64,000 nt of DNA from Euclidia mi. Taxonomy: Eukaryota; Arthropoda; Insecta; Lepidoptera; Erebidae. Positions within the stretch are counted from its first letter, which is position 1, and each line of letters opens with the position of its first letter. The notes beneath the pieces were generated by a model. It was not told the DNA's origin. It did not search any database and saw only the letters and a program-made list of their open reading frames with translations. This document shows positions 57,361 to 64,000 of the stretch, one piece after another. Where the stretch lies: the NCBI GenBank assembly GCA_944739405.2, contig OX123190.2, positions 57,741,805 to 57,805,804 on the forward strand, in the 5' to 3' direction. A program made the position numbers and the translations under genes.

Positions 57361-59306
57361 AAACAATGCCACACCCTTAGTATAACATATAGAGGGCGAA
57401 AATGGGGAAACGACAAAGATGGAACTGGAGACAGTTTTTGTACCTTTTTTAAAAGCCAATACTCAAAAAATGCACGTTTTAGTTCAGTTATCTGATCAAA
57501 ATGTATACATGTGAAGATTACATTACTTATCCTGCTTTGCAAAACTAAAATATTTATGATAGGTACTTGATGAAATTTAATTAGAAGTTTTGAGCATAAA
57601 TATATGCTGTTTATATATTTTGGCGTAAGTGTCTTTAATTAGAATAACTTAATCAAAAAACATACACAAACGTGTACAAGAATATAGTTTTATTCTAACA
57701 AAAAATATTACAATTACCTTTTAGAAACGTTTACCAATTCATATAATGTCAATAATTGGCAATAAAGTTTCAGCAATTGTATATATAATTAAATGTCAAT
57801 AAGAATAAAAATATATGGCCAGTATGTATTTACGGTACATGACTTGACGCCTTATACCATAATGACCGCGGGAAACGCAGTACTAGAACCCGCGAAGTTT
57901 ATGAAGATACGTCTTTGTGCAACAGTGGAACATTATACTTCAGATTAGATCTCGACTACAGCCGTATCGCCTTTATCAACGCATGTCTTTGACTTCAACA
58001 TTCAGCTCATGATTTTCTATGAATTTATATCAGCCGACTTACACAAGCTCATGTTCTTTTAATTTAATTCAATAAATGTACACATTCAAGGAAATAATTA
58101 TCTATTGCCTCACATTAATGGGTCATGTACAGCTAGCTTATCGGTTGCTTTAATGATACATAGAAGATTATCATTTTGAAATAACTTTGTAGGAATATTA
58201 TTTAAAGCGTAAGAGTACCTACGTGTATAAATAATTCGTTTTAGAGAGAAATAAGTGATACGGGTAAATCTTAAAAATCAAGATCTTACTGCAACTTATA
58301 GCGTAACATGTATGTAACGTATACATTATCATCCTTATAAAGCCTAAGTATTAGGGCAAAGTAACTTTGTCCCTTAGCAAGCATCCTTCGTGCACTTTCA
58401 AGTAGGTACCTACACTGAACCCATTTAAAAAATATAAAAATATTGTCGTTTCCAGTTATAGATGCATCCCGCTAGGTTAATGAACACATAACACTTTCTA
58501 GACTAGCAAAAACTATTTCCCATACGACATTCCACAAAACTCATGTCGAATAAATTGAAATCGTACAGTTAGTACGAGCAATGTTCGTTTCCGGACGAAA
58601 TGATAAAATCTTTAAAGGGTTAGATCACGCACCATACATTCATCGTGCTAAAATTATTCATAGAATACAACACTCCAACTTGTAACGTGTGAAATGTGTT
58701 ATTTGTAACAGTATTGCCACTACTTTTTTGCATATAAAAAGGAAAAGAGGTGAAACTTATATTGTCAACGTATTTTGTTACTTTATCCTTGAGTTCTGTG
58801 AAATGCCTTGCAGAAGTATTGATATACCTATGTTAAGCTCATATCATATGTCGCTCCTTTGATACATTTGATACTCATCAATGTTATGTTAGTTAAGTCT
58901 CAGTTTTACTCTTTTTACAGTCTATTATGAGTTTTAATGTCGCCTATTTTCGTGTGAATGGTACCTACTGCAGTTTAAATAATATACCAAGACAGCAAAT
59001 ATTAGTAATTTCTTGCCTCAGTAAGTTGGACATAACATTCTCTAACCTAAAGTATACGCAAGTTCATACCTATTAACCTTTATATCTTATATAACACTGG
59101 CCACGGAAGGTTAGTCAACATAGTATGATGACATTTATATCAAAGTATGTCAAAGATACATAAAAGACTACCATGTTGACACGACATATGATTGACCGAA
59201 GAATCAATTGCTTGCTTTTATGTAACTTGTCATTTTGACGATTTTATGGTTTATTTCACGCTATCAAGTTAGCGCCGACTTTTGAACTTCCTTCATTTAT
59301 TAAATA
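57361..59306. other. No gene or clear repeat
   Basis: AT-rich; CCGCGGGAAACGCAGTACTAG near 57,870 superficially resembles a Helitron end but is followed by A and has no matching body. Confidence 0.35.
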
Positions 59307-59490
59307 CTAGCTTACGCCCACGGGTTCGACCACGTAGAGGTCGGTTATCGGGACAAAATGTAGCTCATGTGCTAATCTGATGTGTAAGTTATATAACTGC
59401 AAAATCCCTCCAGCAGCTTCTGCGTGAAAAAGTAACAAAAATCAATACATCCATTCATCCTCATAAACTTTCATATTTATAATAGTAAGA
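59307..59490 (-). mobile_element. Non-autonomous Helitron, complete (184 bp)
   Basis: On the minus strand A|TCTTACTATTATAAATATGA ... GAACCCGTGGGCGTAAG CTAG|T. The body resembles the family G copy at 52,038 (TGTTACTTTTTCACGCAGAAG). Confidence 0.72.
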
Positions 59491-60960
59491 TATTTTTAAT
59501 GCGTGCGCTACCATCCTTTAACTTAAAAAACGAAATTAGGTCACTAGCAAGCTCAGGTGTTATTATTGTATACTTATAAAAGACTTGATTGATTTATTTT
59601 TACTATAACCCACCGAAAACGACCTCGTAATAATGACACGATGTTGTTATTGTACTATTAAAATAAAATCGAAAGTCCCGCTTTGAATGTTTTACCGTCA
59701 ACAAGGCACACTTCAAACAGCTTGTTTGAACAAGACGCTTGAAATATGTATTGTTCCAAGATTAAAAGTTTTAAATCACTTCTGTAAATTATGGTAACGA
59801 TCTATCACAACTCGCTCTTAGCTAAATTGGGTCAAGTTATGCTAAGGATTACCGCGACTCATTTACTGTAATTATAAACTTTATAGATATTTTAACAAGC
59901 ATTATTATATCGGATCAACCCTGCGTTTAATGTGCTGGGCATGGACCTTTTCTTACTAATAAAGTGTAAGACAACCACCACGGCCACGCTAACCAATTGT
60001 TGATAGGGTGATTTCAAATATCTTTCAAATTTGAAAGATATTTGAAATCTCCCTAGCAACCTTTGTATTTATACATTATGGAAAATATGCAGGCTTTCAT
60101 TATAATTATTTTAATAAAGATGTACTTATTCAACTATTCGTTTTTTTGGCTAGCTCAGACATATTTTATGAAAAATTAAGAGGCAACATTTATTTGTGCT
60201 TACATATCGGTTAAAATCTTATACGTTTATTATGATCTAGTACGTGCTAGCATGCCTCCAACTTGCCTTTGTTAGGTAATCTACGACGAACAAGCGATAA
60301 ATTCAACAATAGTCAGTAAAACGAATTGTACCTACCTATTTCTATTCCTATAAAATGACAGATCGGCTTTATGTGAGACGCTACTTTCTGTGAAACCAGA
60401 TATTTTACTGTAAACAACAAATACCTAGGTATATTAGCCAGGTCTGCATTGCGTTCACAAATGTGTAATTTAGGATATTACATATTTAATCCCTTACATT
60501 TTGACCGATTTACATCAGACATGATCGCGGGTAGTATTCCGGCATTAAAACTTAAATAGATTTGTACGGTGTAAGACAGATAGCAAAAACATAAAAAAAA
60601 TTATCTCATTGCATCTTTGGTATTAACTATCAATACGTAAATAAAATTTCGCGTATCCACGATATCACATCAATCGAGTGATGTATATATTCCTTTACAA
60701 AAGCTCCTATTTTTAAAGGCCCTTACGTAGGTACGCCGACAAAGTATATATCGGATTTGACAGCTCATTAAAATCTAAAATCCATACTCCCAGTGTGAGC
60801 AATTGTTGCTCAATGATAGGTACGATCTCTAATAATTATCGATTGTTGAACATCATATGACCCCAATTCCGCGCAATATCAGAAATACTTAACCCTTCAA
60901 CTTTCACTGTCGCATTCTTTAAATAACACGTGTCTAAATTCGTTTGTCATCTTATTATAC
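59491..60960. other. No gene; one striking palindrome
   Basis: AT-rich with no credible frame; see 59,999-60,060. Confidence 0.4.
59999..60060. repeat. 62-bp loop-less palindrome
   Basis: Two 31-nt arms meet with no spacer (…CTTTCAAA|TTTGAAAG…). The inner 20 pairs are perfect and the outer 11 contain two mismatches (GTTGATAGGGT against GTTGCTAGGGA). Confidence 0.92.
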
Positions 60961-61200
60961 AGTGACTTTTTCAAATTCTCTAGCCGTCTGCTGATTGGTC
61001 GACGCGACGCCACGATTTCTTTTCCAAATAGTGCTAATGCATAGAGCATACGCGACGCCGACGCCCATAGTTCGTGGAACTAGGCGGTCTCTTCTGTCAA
61101 AGGTCGCAGGTTGCGGTGAAAGTGATGCTTTCGCTAGTCGGTCCACCGCATGATTGTGTCCCCAGCTTAATGTCATATAAAAGTACAGGCGACGACGGAA
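60961..61200. promoter_or_regulatory. CpG-rich promoter-like block
   Basis: Markedly CpG-rich for this window (for example GACGCGACGCC and CGCGACGCCGACGCCC). It has a CCAAT box on the minus strand (CTGATTGG on plus) near 60,992 and a TATAAAAG at about 61,175-61,182 on plus. The 73-codon minus frame at 60,955-61,176 has no homology I recognise. No transcript start can be shown from sequence alone. Confidence 0.28.
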
Positions 61201-61740
61201 CTGTAATAATGTCCAACGGTAATAAAGATTTGAACTACATACCTAATTAACACTTTTTATCTTAACGTATGTTTAGCACATTATGTATTTACCTTTAAAA
61301 GGTACCTACAGTTACAAGTGTTGCTTATTTTTTTAAGTACTGATATATATTATTTTATAGATCCAATTTAAACTAAATGAGATTTATCTTGACATTTCAA
61401 ATTCTGACCTATATTTTTTCGTATTAGTTATTTTATTATTGTTTAGTAAAGAAGACCTTGTTCCGCTTATAAATTTTACTTTACGAATAATTTCAGCCAC
61501 AAACATATAGTTAAGCAACAATACGTGCCTAGAACAATGTTATCGCAATACAATAAATACCATACAGAATTGCTAATTTTATATAAACTCATTAAAAAGT
61601 TTATATTTTTACATAACCCCGATTGGAAGGTAGTAAGAACAATCGATACATCGTCAAGGTATTTAGTCTCACTATACTTCTAGAATCTTCATCGTGACTA
61701 TTTTGTGTACCACAAATAAATATTCTAAACTATTCTAGAC
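61201..61740. other. No gene seen
   Basis: AT-rich, no repeat recognised. Confidence 0.4.
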
Positions 61741-61880
61741 TCCTTTCTCATCTCATCAGCCTATTGCAGTCCACTGCTGGACGGAAGCCTCTCCCTGAGT
61801 ACGCCACATAGCCCATTCTCGTATTGCCATCCTGGCTATTACCAGGCTTGTTTAGACCATGTTTTTTCCCACAGTTTCCA
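61741..61880 (-). mobile_element. Non-LTR 3' end (GTCCAGCAGTGGA family)
   Basis: On the minus strand: GTACTCAGGGAGAGGCTTCC, GTCCAGCAGTGGACTGC and AATAGGCTGATGAG, preceded by AACATGGTCTAAACAAGCC. Same tail block as 2,731-2,800. Confidence 0.6.
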
Positions 61881-61959
61881 AGTTTGCCGACATATTTTAC
61901 CTATACTATGCCAAATTTTAATCTTTTTTCACCGTTGTATCCGACTGTACCTACAGATC

Positions 61960-62110
61960 ACTGTACGGACAGAGTTGGCATGAAAGCGTAAATCAGCGCG
62001 GATGACCGCACAGTGCGCTGCGACACCGCGCGAGCGTACACGAACCGAACCGAAGGTTAACAGATAGCGGCCGATAAGCGGGGATTCACTTTCCGAACGC
62101 GGGGAAAGGT
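61960..62110. promoter_or_regulatory. CpG-rich block, possible promoter or first exon
   Basis: Contains GCGCGGATGACCGCAC, GCGACACCGCGCGAGCG and CGGCCGATAAGCGGGG, far above local CpG density. It lies 4.6 kb upstream (minus sense) of the 57.3-kb microexon candidate, so a minus-strand promoter is possible. Confidence 0.28.
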
Positions 62111-62650
62111 ACGATCGATTAGATCGAGATTTATGTGTATTCGTACACTTTTCAAACTTTCTATATATTAGAATGTGATTGCTGCTTGCATAGAAGCTCA
62201 ATGCGTTTTGTAATGAAGACCTTACCACTTGATTTCAATCCTGTATTATTACCCGTGTATCATATATGTCTCATAACAATTGATTTTCTATTGTGTCACG
62301 CGCCGGACAGCGAATAGGATAATAAAAATTTACATGGTGTTATAATGATAAACTCTTTTTCGTGTGGGGGTCAAACCCACACCATTCACATAAACCTGTA
62401 AAATGATGTGTCAATGAGATATCAAATATTTGCTTCATATTTTAAATTGAAAAATACTCGTATTTTTATCGAATAACCTGTAGGTACTCAAAAGTAAAAT
62501 TATAGACTACTTTATTCTCACAACTATTTAATTTCAAGCGTGCGTAATTTCATAACAGCTTTATTATATAAAGCCTAATGAATTACTTTAAGTCGGGTTA
62601 AAGACAAATAACTCTTTGCTGTACTAATCACACTTTTGATACAAAAGTTT
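62111..62650. other. No gene; possible SINE vestige
   Basis: GTGTGGGGGTCAAACCCACAC at 62,362-62,382 resembles a decayed tRNA B-box region of a minus-oriented SINE. Confidence 0.35.
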
Positions 62651-62886
62651 CATCATCATCATCATCAGCATTTAACAGTCCACTGCTGGACTACGCCTCT
62701 CCTTTGAAAGGAGGAATTGGCCTACTATACCACGCTGGCCAAACGGGTTGGTATAGGGTTTGTATCAAGTTTTCCTTCTCTTGCAGTGTTGTTCTCTGCA
62801 TAATATCCCTCTGTCGGCTCTTACGACACCCATGGGATGATATGGGGTGGTGACATTTCGTATTCTTATTCCGTCACCACACGGAT
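62650..62886 (-). mobile_element. (GAT)n-tailed retroelement, near full length
   Basis: Minus strand from TATCCGTGTGGTGACGGAAT through CATGGGTGTCGTAAGAGCC, CCCGTTTGGCCAGCGTGG and GAGGCGTAGTCCAGCAGTGG to (GAT)n. It carries the segment deleted in the 43.0-kb copy. No certain TSD. Confidence 0.78.
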
Positions 62887-64000
62887 AGAGTTTACTGGAT
62901 TATATTAAAAGAGATAAGGAAAGGTTTAGAGTGTACAACACTTATATTATACCAAGACGCTATTTAATGAGTTTAAAAGACTTGTTTTGATCTATTAAAC
63001 TTGACTCCTAACTACCTTGTAACGATCCTTTATCGTCTCTGTCATTTTCCTACATCACATCTCAACCTAGATATGTAAGGTTCTCCAAACGGACTGATCT
63101 TAAGCAGCGCGCATCCAACATCTGCCGCTGCACACTTTCCCATAAGATCAGATCATGATACTACTTGATATACGATAAGTGTGCATTAATGACTCTTATT
63201 AAAAGTGGTCTCGTAATAGAACATCAATACAAGCACATTAAAAAATAAATTATAATATTGTAAAACTTTTTCAGCTGAATTCAAGATTCTATTTTATTTC
63301 ATATTTTTATTACCTATAATGTAAGCATTATGTAAATTTTGTTATTAAAACTAAATTAGATATATTACTCAAGAAATTCTAGCTGAAACAGATTCTAAAA
63401 TAATATTTTATTATTGTATCAAAACCTCTGACAAAATTATTATAAACTTAAAATGTAATTTGTAGACTAAGCAGACAGATACCTATCTTAAATTAATCTA
63501 GTCTACTGATTTAATAAGCGTAGGTACTTAGCGGTATACATAATATGTTATTAGTAAACATTTGCATTAAACATGACTCCTTGACCTCAAAACTAAAGTG
63601 GGACCACGTGCTATTCATTTATAAATAGTATAATGTACTCATGAATCAACTTTATGTTCATAACGTAGAAAATAATATGATAACAGTTGCGAATAACACA
63701 CTCAATAAGATACGCAATAAGATCGACTTATTCAACAAAGTCATAATAATTTGCTTTGTCAACATTTTAGTTTAACCATGGTTCATTCACACCAGAAACA
63801 TTTTGAATGACCACGTTTTATATTCAATTTCTCAAAGGTCTTTTCTAATTACATGGTACGCTGACCGATGGTAAATGCTCAGTTATTATTTCTCTTATGT
63901 ACAACTTCAAGATGATTTTGCATAATTGGAGTATCTTGAGGAAAATTTCTGAGTACCTACTTCAATTTAATTGACTTTTGTAACTCAATCAAAATGCAAA
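62887..64000. other. No gene seen
   Basis: AT-rich; a GC-richer patch at 63,100-63,140 carries no signal. Confidence 0.4.

Noticed and set aside
57865..57890. Helitron 3' end (CCGCGGG...CTAG)
   Set aside because: CTAG is followed by A, not T, and no matching Helitron body or 5' end was found.

Overview
The window looks like intergenic or intronic DNA from a lepidopteran (moth or butterfly) nuclear genome. It is AT-rich, and no intact protein-coding gene was found in it. It is full of non-autonomous Helitrons, 5'-truncated non-LTR retrotransposons with target-site duplications, tRNA-derived SINEs with GATGAT or TATG tails, and a GACA-microsatellite dispersed element typical of Lepidoptera. 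Taxon and family names come from pattern recognition, not from a database search.

Layout. 0.2-1.1 kb (minus) holds a broken YqaJ-type nuclease pseudogene, with a Helitron directly upstream. 4.0-5.9 kb is a Helitron cluster with a nested retroelement tail. 7.9-10.7 kb has weak evidence for a plus-strand gene start: a consensus splice donor at 8,101 and an ATG-containing exon at 10,652-10,724. 12.3-13.7 kb has an inverted-repeat element and a LINE tail with target-site duplication (TSD). 16.8-18.15 kb has two Helitrons and a retroelement inserted across the end of the second. A ~1 kb family containing a long inverted repeat occurs at 19.8 and 40.2 kb, and the GACA dispersed element at 22.8 and 31.0 kb. 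25.97-27.14 kb is a 5'-truncated reverse-transcriptase LINE with a perfect 12-bp TSD. 28.1-29.5 kb has two minus-strand exon-like segments with strong splice sites. 41.8-42.2, 45.7-47.5 and 52.0-52.4 kb hold nested or head-to-tail Helitrons. 54.1-55.3 kb is a SINE cluster. 57.3 kb has a 52-nt CpG-rich minus-strand microexon candidate, and 61-62.1 kb two CpG-rich promoter-like blocks.

The mobile elements show layered insertions that can be read as relative dates: Helitron into Helitron at exact A|T sites, and retroelements into Helitrons with TSDs. The LINE at 26 kb and several SINE copies share the same 3' end, which suggests a LINE/SINE partnership. The exon candidates may belong to long-intron genes spanning the window, but none could be tied to a known gene.
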